Assembly (NCBI GenBank): GCA_964393335.1
Contig: CAYMTN010000036.1
Location: forward strand, 1 to 32,014
Source: CAYMTN01 sp964393335
GTDB lineage: Bacteria > Chloroflexota > Anaerolineae > Aggregatilineales > Aggregatilineaceae
DNA: 32,014 bases
Direction: 5' to 3'
Positions 1 through 7,588 of the stretch are shown piece after piece. Within the stretch, counting starts at the first letter, position 1. Each line of letters starts with the position of its first letter. The translations under genes and the position numbers were made by a program. A model generated the notes under the pieces. That model had not been told where the DNA came from and made no database searches. It was given only the letters and a program-made list of their open reading frames with translations.

Positions 1-47
1 TTGATCCTGATTATCATCCGGCTACCCCTTGAATTTCAACACGGTAT

Positions 48-67
48 CTCTCCATTTTGATGGAGAG
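48..67. repeat. perfect 8-bp hairpin downstream of permease gene
   Basis: An 8-bp perfect inverted repeat (CTCTCCAT / ATGGAGAG) with a TTTG loop lies about 90 bases past the stop of the minus-strand permease. No T-run follows on either strand, so it is not a convincing intrinsic terminator. The G-rich flank (GGGGCCAGGGGTGAGG) resembles dispersed extragenic repeats, and a related GGAGAGGGG core recurs in the hairpin at 4197-4220. The rest of bases 1-153 holds no gene that I can see. Confidence 0.5.
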
Positions 68-153
68 GGGCCAGGGGTGAGGCTGACTGGCGAGCATCTG
101 CTGCATGATCAGTTTGGTTACATACATCAGGCTCAGTAAACTGCTTGTAGACC

Positions 154-1125
154 TCAATGTTTCTCAAACGGCGTGCCGAGCGCGCGCGGCGGCGCGGCGC
201 GTAAAAAGCGCTGCACGGTCGGCTTTAAGCGATCCGGCGTGAAACGCTCTATTTTGTGTAACACGCCGCTGGTCGCAAACATCAGCGTGAGGATCATCAG
301 GAACCAGGGCAGCATGTTGATGATCTGCGAGGGCAGGGCGATGATGTTGTTATCTTGCAGGTCGATGGCAATCGAGCGCAGGCCGACGATCAAATACGCG
401 CCGAGTGCGACCCGGGCCGGCACCCACAGCCCGAAGATCACAATCGCGAGCGCGATCCAGCCTTCGCCGCTGAGGTCCTCCTTCCAACCGAGTTTGACCG
501 ACAGCGAATACGTCGCCCCGGCCAACCCGACCAGCGAGCCGCCCGCCAGCGTGTAGACGTAGCGCAGCAGGTTGACCGATGTGCCGCGTACAAACGCCGC
601 TTCCGGCTGTTCGCCGATGCTGCGCAGTGTCAGGCCGGGACGCGTGCGGTAAATGTAAAACCACACCAACGCGACCAGGATCAGGCTGAAATAGATCAGG
701 ATGTTGTGGCGGAAGAACACCGGCCCCAGCAGCGGGATGTCTTTCAGAATCGGGATCGGCATCGCAGGGATTTCTTTGCCGGGCTGGTTAAAATGCGGCT
801 TGCCCAGGAAGATCGCCAGGTCGGCGCACAGGAGGGTGAGAATGAAACCAACCGCCACCTGGTTCAGCTTGAGCGCGATGCTCGAAAAGACCACGACAAA
901 CGCAATCGCGGCCCCGACCGCCATCGCTGCCAGGATCGCTTGCGGCAGGCTGCCGGTATCGCGCACGACGGCGTGCGCCGTCATGGCCGAGAGCATGATC
1001 GACCCGTCCAGCGACAGGTTGATGACGCCCGATCGTTCGGTGATCAGTTCGCCTTGCCCGGCGATGACGATGGGTGCTGCCGACCGGATGACTCCGCGCA
1101 GCGTGCTTTCAAGACCCGTTGCCAT
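154..1125 (-). CDS. BMP-type (nucleoside/purine) ABC transporter permease, second subunit
   Basis: Inner-membrane permease of the branched-chain-like importer family that works with BMP binding proteins (YufQ/NupQ type); such systems import nucleosides or purines. The 323-residue length is usual for the family. Near the N-terminus (about residues 24-42) is the hallmark 'GELITERSGVINLSLDG', followed by about eight hydrophobic segments; 'EGWIALAIVIFGLW' (about 220-235) is the conserved late cytoplasmic loop/helix. It is the last gene of the cluster that starts with the binding protein at 5493, and begins 26 bases after the DUF4177-like gene. Family assignment is strong; substrate is inferred from the adenine deaminase upstream. 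Confidence 0.9.
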   Translation of the reverse strand: MATGLESTLRGVIRSAAPIVIAGQGELITERSGVINLSLDGSIMLSAMTAHAVVRDTGSLPQAILAAMAVGAAIAFVVVFSSIALKLNQVAVGFILTLLCADLAIFLGKPHFNQPGKEIPAMPIPILKDIPLLGPVFFRHNILIYFSLILVALVWFYIYRTRPGLTLRSIGEQPEAAFVRGTSVNLLRYVYTLAGGSLVGLAGATYSLSVKLGWKEDLSGEGWIALAIVIFGLWVPARVALGAYLIVGLRSIAIDLQDNNIIALPSQIINMLPWFLMILTLMFATSGVLHKIERFTPDRLKPTVQRFLRAAPPRALGTPFEKH

Positions 1126-1151
1126 ACGAAACTATCCTCGTTGATAATGCC

Positions 1152-1403
1152 CTAATCACTTTTTTGACGTTCACTCCGCGTGCGGCTGGACGAAACCGGG
1201 CGCTTGAACGTGACCATCAACTCGACATCGGTCAGCCAGTGCAGATCGAGCACTTCCCAACCCTGCGCGGTCTGCTCGTTGATCTGCTGCGTGAGCGCTT
1301 TGCCCGCCCACGTGAGCCGCTCCGGACGATCCACGATCTCAGGAAAATCCAGCGCGCCGGACAGGTACACTGTGCGGTATTCCCAGCCTGGCATGGCGCT
1401 CAC
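1152..1403 (-). CDS. small DUF4177-like protein inside the ABC importer operon
   Basis: An 83-residue soluble protein. It starts 'GWEYRTVYL' after a short leader and has 'INEQTAQGWEVLDLHW' at about 40-55, then a strand ending 'VTFKRP'. This W-E-Y ... GWE ... FKRP layout is that of the DUF4177 family, small alpha/beta proteins of unknown function. The start overlaps the stop of the upstream permease by four bases (ATGA), so translation is probably coupled, and the next permease follows 26 bases later. It is therefore genuinely part of the operon rather than a shadow frame. No function is known; an accessory or assembly role with the permeases is only a guess. Confidence 0.75.
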   Translation of the reverse strand: MSAMPGWEYRTVYLSGALDFPEIVDRPERLTWAGKALTQQINEQTAQGWEVLDLHWLTDVELMVTFKRPVSSSRTRSERQKSD

Positions 1404-2596
1404 GTCCTATCAACGACGTCGTCGTCAACCGGCGGCGTGCGCGGCGGAAAGAACCGGTTACGCACGCCAAACGCCAGCACGACCATCAACACGGCGGTGC
1501 TTTGCAGCACGCGTACCAGCGAGCGATCCAGCGTCAGGTCATAGTCCCACTGGAAACCGCTTTCCAGCCGCTGCCCCCCTTTGGAGAGCACCGCAAACAC
1601 GAACGACACAAACGGCGTCAGCAGCGCCGACATCGACGCCAGCAGCACGACCAGAATCGCCAGAAAGCCGATGCCGCCCGATGGGGAAGCCGTGAGTTTG
1701 ATCACGTCCGGGGCCAGCACGCGGTACGCGCCGCCGATACCGGCCATCGCGCCGCACAGCGCCATCGACAGAATGATGTTGCGCTCGGTGCGCACGCCCA
1801 GCAGAAACGCGGAATTCCTGTTTTTACCCATCGCGCGGAGCTGCAAGCCCCACCGTGAAACATACATGATCAGCAGCACGACGATCAACGCGCCGATGGT
1901 GATGTAGACCGTCGTCGGGCTGAGCCGCCGGTATTTTTCCAGGGTGGGCAGGCGCGCGATCTCCGGAAAACGGGCGGTTTCGGTGGCGCGGCTGCCGACC
2001 GGCTGCCAGGGGCCGCCGTTCGAGATCAGGTACATGTTAAACGTCGCCGCGATGAAATTGAGCGCCACGCCGCCGAAAATCTCGTTGACGCCGCCGCGCG
2101 TCTTTAACAATGCCGCGATACTCGCCCAGGCCGCACCCGCCAGCGCCGCAAACAGAAAACAGGAGAATAAAATCTCCTGCCGCCCCAGGTTCAGGCCCAG
2201 CGGCGGATGATCGCTCTCGGCAAACAGGCGCACGGCCCCCGCCGCGCCAATCGCGCCCATGACCACCTGCCCCTCGACCCCGATGTTCCACAGCCCGGCG
2301 GTGAAGGTCATCACCAGCCCGAACGAGATGATCGCCAGCGGCATCCAAAACGCGACCAGATCGGCCCGTTTGGCCGCTGTTTCGAGCGTGCCTTCATAGA
2401 CGTAGTCCCACGCGACTTTGGGATCGGCCCCCTGCCAGTGCAGGATCAGGATGATGATCACCAGCGCCGCCGCAATGCCAAAAAACGGGGCCAGGATCGC
2501 GGGCAGCATATCACGCACGGATCGCCAGACATCCGCGCGGGTCATGCCCGCGACCGGTGATTGGGATGTGCCCTGGGGTTTGTCGGTAAGCTGCAT
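1400..2596 (-). CDS. BMP-type (nucleoside/purine) ABC transporter permease, first subunit
   Basis: Inner-membrane permease (YufP/NupP type), 398 residues, the partner of the permease at 154-1125. After a roughly 35-residue cytoplasmic N-terminus comes a first helix ('ILAPFFGIAAALVIIILIL', about 34-52). The family signature 'TAGLWNIGVEGQVVMG' follows at about 99-114, and 'RGGVNEIFGGVALNFIA' at about 167-183 is the conserved cytoplasmic coupling segment. About nine further hydrophobic stretches are visible. The C-terminus is charged ('DDDVVDRT'). It starts 2 bases after the ATPase stop and overlaps the DUF4177-like gene by four bases, consistent with a single transcript. Confidence 0.9.
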   Translation of the reverse strand: MQLTDKPQGTSQSPVAGMTRADVWRSVRDMLPAILAPFFGIAAALVIIILILHWQGADPKVAWDYVYEGTLETAAKRADLVAFWMPLAIISFGLVMTFTAGLWNIGVEGQVVMGAIGAAGAVRLFAESDHPPLGLNLGRQEILFSCFLFAALAGAAWASIAALLKTRGGVNEIFGGVALNFIAATFNMYLISNGGPWQPVGSRATETARFPEIARLPTLEKYRRLSPTTVYITIGALIVVLLIMYVSRWGLQLRAMGKNRNSAFLLGVRTERNIILSMALCGAMAGIGGAYRVLAPDVIKLTASPSGGIGFLAILVVLLASMSALLTPFVSFVFAVLSKGGQRLESGFQWDYDLTLDRSLVRVLQSTAVLMVVLAFGVRNRFFPPRTPPVDDDVVDRT

Positions 2597-2598
2597 GG

Positions 2599-4062
2599 CT
2601 ACATCCTCCCTCCGATGAGTTCGCCCAGGCGGTTGGCCGTCATCTCGGCGCGATCCGCGACCGGCGTCACGCGCCCGCCAAAGAAGACCAGAATCCGGTC
2701 ACTGTAAGCGACGATTTCATCCAGCTCGGCAGAAATGAACACGATGGCCGTGCCATCCTGGCGGCGGGCCAGCAGTTGTTCCCAGATGTAATTCGCGCTT
2801 TCGACGTCGAGGCCGCGCGTCGGGTGTTCGAGCAGCAGCAGCTTGAGTTTTTCGGGCAGCAGCGAGAGCGCGAAGCGTTGCTGGTTGCCGCCGGACAGCG
2901 TTTGAACCGGGCTGCTGGGCCGTCCCTTGACGTTGAAGTGTTCGATGCTGTGGGCGGTCACGCGCCGCGCGCGCAGCCAGTTCACCCAGGGCGCTTTGCT
3001 GGGCAGCGTGAGCGCGAAATGTTCGGTCAGCGTCATGCCGTTGATCAGCCCTTCTTCGAGGCGTCCGGCGGGCAGAAACGCGACTCCGGCCTGTTTGAAG
3101 CGGTAATAGGACGCCTGCGTCATCTCCCGCCCGTTGATGCGGATCGAGCCGCTGGTGGGTGGGCGCAGGCCGGTGCAGGCCCGGATAAATTCACCCTGGC
3201 CGCTGCCGTCCAGCCCGGCGAGGCCGATCACCTCTCCGGCGCGGACCTCCAACGACAGGTTTTCGACGGTCAGGCGGTGGCTGCTCACGCACAGTGACTC
3301 GACGCGCAGCACCGGCTCGCCGTGCGCCATCGGCGGGGGCGCTTGCCGCTCCAACACCTTGCCGAACATCAGCTCGACCAGGGTGCTGATCGCGCACGGG
3401 ACGGCGGTTTCGCCGACCAGCATGCCGCGCCGCAGCACAAACGCGTGATCGCACAACTCGATCACGTCTTCGAGCTTGTGCGACACGAGGATGATCGTCA
3501 TGCCATCGTCGCGCGCCAGCGACTTGAGCACGTTAAACAGCGCGGTCTTTTGCTCGGCGCTGATGCCCGTCGTCGGCTCATCCAGGATCAAGACGCGCAC
3601 GTCGAGCGACAGCAGGCGCAGAATCTCAAGCTGTTGGCGCTCGCCAATCGTCAGTTTGTCCACGTAACGATCCGGGTGGAGGTCGAAGTCAAACCGTTCG
3701 ATCAGTTCCATGAAGTGCTGGCGGGCGGCAGTTTTGTCGGGGAAAAACCTGCCCGGTCGCCCGGCGATGAAATTTTCGAGCACGGTGAACGGCGGAAAAT
3801 CGAGCGGGTCCTGGTACAACATGCCGATGCCGTGCTGGATGGCGTCGGTGGGCGCTTCCAGCGTGACGGCAGTCCCGTCTACCAGGATGCTGCCACTGTC
3901 CGCCGACTGGTACCCCGACATGATCTTCATCAGTGTGCTTTTACCCGCGCCGTTTTCGCCCAGGATAGCGTAGATGTGCCCGCCTTCAAAGGTCAGCGAG
4001 ATTTCCTGATTGGCCCGCACGCGCCCGAACGTTTTGGAGATGCGTTGGAGTTCGACTTGCAT
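2599..4062 (-). CDS. BMP-type ABC importer ATPase with two nucleotide-binding domains
   Basis: A 487-residue double ATPase of the sugar/nucleoside importer class (YufO/NupO type) that powers the two permeases. The first domain has Walker A 'GENGAGKS' (35-42), a signature-like 'LTIGERQQ' and Walker B 'VLILDEPTTGIS' (about 158-169). In the second domain the P-loop position reads 'GLDGSGQG', lacking the usual GK[ST] lysine, while 'LSGGNQQR' and 'LLLLEHPTRGLD' are kept. A degenerate second P-loop is common in this family, so one site is probably the main hydrolytic one. The start is ATG at 4062, preceded by AAGAGAATCTT. It follows the binding-protein gene by 183 bases that include a hairpin. Confidence 0.92.
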   Translation of the reverse strand: MQVELQRISKTFGRVRANQEISLTFEGGHIYAILGENGAGKSTLMKIMSGYQSADSGSILVDGTAVTLEAPTDAIQHGIGMLYQDPLDFPPFTVLENFIAGRPGRFFPDKTAARQHFMELIERFDFDLHPDRYVDKLTIGERQQLEILRLLSLDVRVLILDEPTTGISAEQKTALFNVLKSLARDDGMTIILVSHKLEDVIELCDHAFVLRRGMLVGETAVPCAISTLVELMFGKVLERQAPPPMAHGEPVLRVESLCVSSHRLTVENLSLEVRAGEVIGLAGLDGSGQGEFIRACTGLRPPTSGSIRINGREMTQASYYRFKQAGVAFLPAGRLEEGLINGMTLTEHFALTLPSKAPWVNWLRARRVTAHSIEHFNVKGRPSSPVQTLSGGNQQRFALSLLPEKLKLLLLEHPTRGLDVESANYIWEQLLARRQDGTAIVFISAELDEIVAYSDRILVFFGGRVTPVADRAEMTANRLGELIGGRM

Positions 4063-4196
4063 AAGATTCTCTTGTTAAGTGTTCCAAACAGGCCCGGCAG
4101 CCAGGCCGTTTTCAGTTTTCGGTCGTTCGTTTGTGTCCGGAAAAAAGAATTTTCCAATCCGGTGCTGGCAGCGGATGGAAGGTATGGGGAATGAAA

Positions 4197-4220
4197 GGGA
4201 GAGGGGTAAGCCCCTCTCCC
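4197..4220 (-). terminator. intercistronic hairpin after the binding-protein gene
   Basis: A perfect 10-bp inverted repeat GGGAGAGGGG / CCCCTCTCCC with a 4-base loop lies 26 bases after the binding-protein stop. Read on the minus strand it is followed by TTTCATT, a weak T-run. In the operon it could stop part of the transcripts or protect the 3' end of the binding-protein message, giving more binding protein than ATPase and permease. It could also be a dispersed REP-type element. Confidence 0.55.
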
Positions 4221-4245
4221 CCAGGATAGACGATCCAATCAGGCG

Positions 4246-5493
4246 TTACTCACTCGCGCCCGCCACCCCTTCGAGAAGCTGCGGCGGCGTGACCTCGTCC
4301 GGACTCATCGCTTCGTCGGCATTGCGTGCCTGGAACCAGATTTGTTTCTCGGTGGCGACCTGGTCCGTATCCAGGAACAGCGAGCCATCCTGGAAGTTCA
4401 GCGGGCCGACCCACAGGTTCAGGCCACCATCTTCGCCCATCGCGCCGGCAGCCAGATCGGCGATGAACTCATCCAGGTTGGTCTTGTTATCGGCGTTCAG
4501 GCCATCACCGTTCACGTAACCGACCGCGCTGGTATCGGGGTTGTTGATGTCGCTCCAGTCGGGCGGGTTCCATTCCCAACTGGCGGTCCAGGTGCCATCT
4601 TGCACGGCCTTGACCGTCTTCAGGTAGGACGGGCCCCAGTTGAAGTACGGCACGCCCAGGCAAATAGCAGGCGCTTCGTCGCAGGCACCCTTATAGTCGT
4701 AGGGGATCGCCCACACGTTCGCGCCTTCGGCGGCCCGCTGGCCGGTCACGACAATCGCTTCGGTGGTGTCGATGCCGGAGATGATCACGTCGCGCCCGTC
4801 GTCCAGGAAGGCGTTCACGACTTCAGTCGGGTCGAGCGTCACGCCGGGGATGTTGAACCAGAAGCCGATCCAGGTCACGGCGAAGTCCAGGTCAGCCGGG
4901 TCCATGCCGCGATAGTTCTCATAGCAGTACTTCGCGCCGAGATAGACCGAGTCGACGAGGCGGGTGGTTTCGGGGTCGATCAGCGGGCCGACGTATCCGA
5001 TCTTGCCGGTTTCGGTTTTCAGCGCCGCCGCGCAGCCCGCGATCATCTTGCCGTAGATCATCTTGCCCATGAAGTTGCCGAGGTTGTCCGGCGCGATGCC
5101 CCACAGCGCATCATCGCCCGACACATTGATAAAGGACACATCCGGGTAGAATCCAGCCACAATCGACGTATCAACCTCAAAGTCGGCTGAGGTCGTCAGG
5201 ATCAGTTTCGCGCCCTGGTTGACCATGTCCTCGACCACCTGATCGAGCGTGGTTTCGGGGCGGTCCGCCGAGTTCAGACTTTCCAGCGCGATCATTTTTG
5301 CGCCCGGCAGGTTGGCTTCGACATACTGCCCGGCTTCATAGTGTGCCTGGCTCCAGCCATGATCGTCTTTGGGACCGACCAGCACCACGCCAAACACGAT
5401 CTCATCCTGGGCGTCAGCACGGGGCGCGGCGGTGCCGATACCACCGGCGACGATCGCTACCAACAACAACAATACGGACAGTTTTTTGACCAT
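4246..5493 (-). CDS. BMP-family substrate-binding protein (purine/nucleoside importer)
   Basis: Exported binding protein of the BMP (basic membrane protein/PnrA) family, 415 residues. A signal peptide (KK, hydrophobic 5-20, then 'APRADA') suggests cleavage after residue 28. There is no lipobox cysteine, unlike many Gram-positive BMP lipoproteins, so how it stays near the cell is unclear. The mature start 'IVFGVVLVGPKDDHGWSQAHYE' region (32-53) matches the BMP pattern in which the D/GW segment contacts the ligand; 'SFINVSGDD' and 'GIDTTEAIVVTGQ' are later conserved blocks. The RBS GAGGAG sits 7 bases before ATG. It leads the importer cluster and lies 132 bases after adenine deaminase. Confidence 0.9.
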   Translation of the reverse strand: MVKKLSVLLLLVAIVAGGIGTAAPRADAQDEIVFGVVLVGPKDDHGWSQAHYEAGQYVEANLPGAKMIALESLNSADRPETTLDQVVEDMVNQGAKLILTTSADFEVDTSIVAGFYPDVSFINVSGDDALWGIAPDNLGNFMGKMIYGKMIAGCAAALKTETGKIGYVGPLIDPETTRLVDSVYLGAKYCYENYRGMDPADLDFAVTWIGFWFNIPGVTLDPTEVVNAFLDDGRDVIISGIDTTEAIVVTGQRAAEGANVWAIPYDYKGACDEAPAICLGVPYFNWGPSYLKTVKAVQDGTWTASWEWNPPDWSDINNPDTSAVGYVNGDGLNADNKTNLDEFIADLAAGAMGEDGGLNLWVGPLNFQDGSLFLDTDQVATEKQIWFQARNADEAMSPDEVTPPQLLEGVAGASE

Positions 5494-5565
5494 AAAACAA
5501 CTCCTCTTTTAGGGTACTTGACCTACAAAGTCGCAGCGGGACAAAAAGCCCATATGCTATCCCTC

Positions 5566-5593
5566 AGTTTAGTAGAAAACGGTGCAAAAGCAA
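5566..5593 (-). promoter_or_regulatory. possible promoter of the importer operon
   Basis: On the minus strand TTGCTT and TAAACT are separated by 16 bases, about 75 bases upstream of the binding-protein ATG. Both boxes are only partial matches to sigma-70 consensus. I looked for a purine riboswitch in this 132-base gap and saw none. Confidence 0.3.
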
Positions 5594-5625
5594 ACTTTCG
5601 CCCCGTTGATCTGCACATACCTCAC

Positions 5626-7338
5626 CTAGACAAACAGCGCGACCGGCTCGAATGCGTCCACATCCACCAGCCCGATATCGGTCAGTTTGAGGCTGGGGAT
5701 GACTTCGAGCGCCATGAAGCTCATCGCCATGAACGGGTCGTGCAGCGTCGATCCTAACTCGCGCCCGGCCACGTCCAGCAGGCGATCCAGCGCCGCGCGT
5801 ACTTCGCCAATCGGGCGGTCGCTCATCAGCCCGCCAATTGGCAGCGGCAGTTCGGCCAGCACGCGCTCACCATCCACTGCGACCAGCCCGCCGCCCATAT
5901 GTTCGACGGCGCGCGCGGCGGTCATCATGCTGCGGTCGTCCGCGCCGATGACCACCAGATTGTGGTGATCGTGCGCGACGGTGCCCGCAATCGCGCCGCG
6001 CCGCAGGCCGATGCCGTGAATGAAGCCCTTGCCGGTGTTGCCGCTGGCGTGATGGCGCTCGATCACGGCCATTTTCAGGATGTCCCGCGCCGGATCGGCC
6101 ACCGCTAACCCGTTCTCGATACGCGCGTCTTCGATGCGGTGCTCGGTGATGAGCTGATTTTCCAGGCTGCCGATCACGCGCACGCGCGGCCCGCCGGCGG
6201 GGATGCTGAAATCGACCGCGTCCCACCGGATGTTGACCGAGCGGGGCAGGGCGGTGACGGGCGGCGGCGTGATGGTGATCGTCAGCGCGCCATCCTGGGC
6301 GACCAGCCGCCCGCCGCGATACACCCGCTCGGCGCGCGGCGCGTCCAGGTCGGAGAAAATGAACAGGTCGGCGCGGCGTCCTGGCGCGATGCCGCCCCGG
6401 TCGGCCAGCCCGAAGTATGCCGCCGGGTTGAGCGTGCCCATCCGGATCGCCATGACCGGGTCCAGGCCGCCTTCGCGGATCGCCACGCGGATCATGTGGT
6501 CGATGGAGCCGTCGTCGAGCAGGTCGGCGGGCTGGCGGTCGTCGGTGCACCAGCAGATGCGGCGGCTGTTTTCCGGCGTGACCAGCGGCAGCAGCGGGCG
6601 CAGGTTTTGCGCGTTGGTCGCCTCGCGGATGAAGATCACCATGCCGCGCCGCAGTTTTTCGGCAGCTTCTTCGACGGTCGTGCACTCGTGATCGCTGCCG
6701 ATCCCGGCGGCGGCGTAGGCGTTGAGCGCCTGCCCCGTCAGACCGGGACAGTGCCCGTCCAGCGGGCGACCGGCGAAGGCTTCCAGTTTTGCCAGCACGC
6801 CCGGATCGCCGTACACCACGCCGGGGAAGTTCATCACTTCGGCCAATCCCAGCACCCAGGGATTCGCCAGCAGCGTTTGCAGATCGGCGGCGTCCAGCGC
6901 CGCGCCGGACGTTTCCATGTGCGTCGCTGGGACGCAGCTAGACGCCATGACGTACATACTCAACGCGCCGCCTTTGGCCGATTCCAGCATGAAGCGGATG
7001 CCGTCCAGCCCGTGCACGTTGGCGATCTCGTGCGGATCGGTGATCACGCTGGTGATGCCGTGCGTCAGGGCGGCGCGGCTGAATTCCGGCGGGGCGCACA
7101 GGCTGCTTTCGATGTGGACGTGCGCGTCGATCAGGCCGGGGGCGACGTAACGACCGCCCAGGTCGACTGTCTCGGCGGCGCGGTAGCCGCTGCCGAGTCC
7201 GATGATGCGCGAGCCTTTGACCGCGATCTCGGTGCTGTAAATTTCCCCGCTGAATACGTTCACCAGTTGCAGGTTGGTCAGCAGCAGGTCGGCGGTGGTG
7301 TCGCCGCGTGCGGCTGCGATACGGTCTGATAGATTCAT
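5626..7338 (-). CDS. ade: adenine deaminase
   Basis: Cytoplasmic amidohydrolase converting adenine to hypoxanthine and ammonia in purine salvage; 570 residues, normal for the Ade family. After a small beta domain comes the metal-binding motif 'GLIDAHVHIESS' (68-79; D71, H73, H75), then 'DPHEIANVHG' (101-110) with the metal and catalytic ligands. 'DGHCPGLTG' follows at about 195, then 'CTDDRQPADLLDDG' in the middle of the chain and 'GRRADLFIF' closing the barrel. The C-terminal Ade domain ends 'LVDVDAFEPVALFV'. The RBS AAGGGGG lies 8 bases before ATG. The same-strand importer downstream suggests that imported adenine or its nucleoside is deaminated here. Confidence 0.95.
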   Translation of the reverse strand: MNLSDRIAAARGDTTADLLLTNLQLVNVFSGEIYSTEIAVKGSRIIGLGSGYRAAETVDLGGRYVAPGLIDAHVHIESSLCAPPEFSRAALTHGITSVITDPHEIANVHGLDGIRFMLESAKGGALSMYVMASSCVPATHMETSGAALDAADLQTLLANPWVLGLAEVMNFPGVVYGDPGVLAKLEAFAGRPLDGHCPGLTGQALNAYAAAGIGSDHECTTVEEAAEKLRRGMVIFIREATNAQNLRPLLPLVTPENSRRICWCTDDRQPADLLDDGSIDHMIRVAIREGGLDPVMAIRMGTLNPAAYFGLADRGGIAPGRRADLFIFSDLDAPRAERVYRGGRLVAQDGALTITITPPPVTALPRSVNIRWDAVDFSIPAGGPRVRVIGSLENQLITEHRIEDARIENGLAVADPARDILKMAVIERHHASGNTGKGFIHGIGLRRGAIAGTVAHDHHNLVVIGADDRSMMTAARAVEHMGGGLVAVDGERVLAELPLPIGGLMSDRPIGEVRAALDRLLDVAGRELGSTLHDPFMAMSFMALEVIPSLKLTDIGLVDVDAFEPVALFV

Positions 7339-7360
7339 GAACCAAGCCCCCTTGAAAATA

Positions 7361-7390
7361 GCGGTCAGCGGTCAGCGGTCAGCGATCAGC
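7361..7390. repeat. tandem heptad repeat (GCGGTCA)
   Basis: Four consecutive 7-base units, three GCGGTCA and one GCGATCA, then GC. They fall in the untranslated leader of adenine deaminase, 23-52 bases before its ATG. The non-triplet period and non-coding position argue against a coding role. Such short heptads vary in copy number by slippage. Confidence 0.8.
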
Positions 7391-7405
7391 CCAAAACGAG
7401 AACCT

Positions 7406-7447
7406 GTAGGGGCGCTGCTGCCGAACCGCCGGTTCGCCTGCGCCCTG
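7406..7447. repeat. REP-like hairpin element
   Basis: The perfect palindrome CGAACC-GCC-GGTTCG (7422-7436) is nested in an outer, imperfect stem AGGGGCG / CGCCCT. The layout (GTAGGGGCG arm, internal palindrome, CGCCCT arm) resembles extragenic palindromic elements. It lies in the adenine deaminase leader. Confidence 0.5.
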
Positions 7448-7486
7448 TTTTTTCATCTTCATGGTGTCGCAGGCGGCATGGTCCTG

Positions 7487-7515
7487 ATTATATGCCGGTT
7501 GGCGCTGGTCACCAA
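7487..7515 (-). promoter_or_regulatory. probable promoter of adenine deaminase
   Basis: Perfect -10 TATAAT (7487-7492 on the complement) with TTGGTG 17 bases upstream (7510-7515). The predicted start near 7480 gives a leader of about 140 bases that contains the hairpin and heptad repeats listed above. Confidence 0.55.
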
Positions 7516-7531
7516 AGTGACGGAGCAGAAT

Positions 7532-7558
7532 CAGGGCCGCGCACATGGCACGGCCCTG
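7532..7558 (-). terminator. hairpin downstream of the ABC exporter genes
   Basis: An 8-bp perfect stem CAGGGCCG / CGGCCCTG with an 11-base loop begins 31 bases after the exporter permease stop. It lacks a proper T-run (ATTCTG follows), so termination efficiency is uncertain, but position and stability fit the end of the exporter transcript, just before the adenine deaminase promoter. Confidence 0.5.
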
Positions 7559-7588
7559 GTGTGAAGGTTCGAAAAGGAAGAAACGCGG

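Noticed and set aside
5494..5625. Possible purine riboswitch before the purine importer
   Set aside because: The conserved purine riboswitch core and its three-stem layout were not found in this gap or in the adenine deaminase leader.
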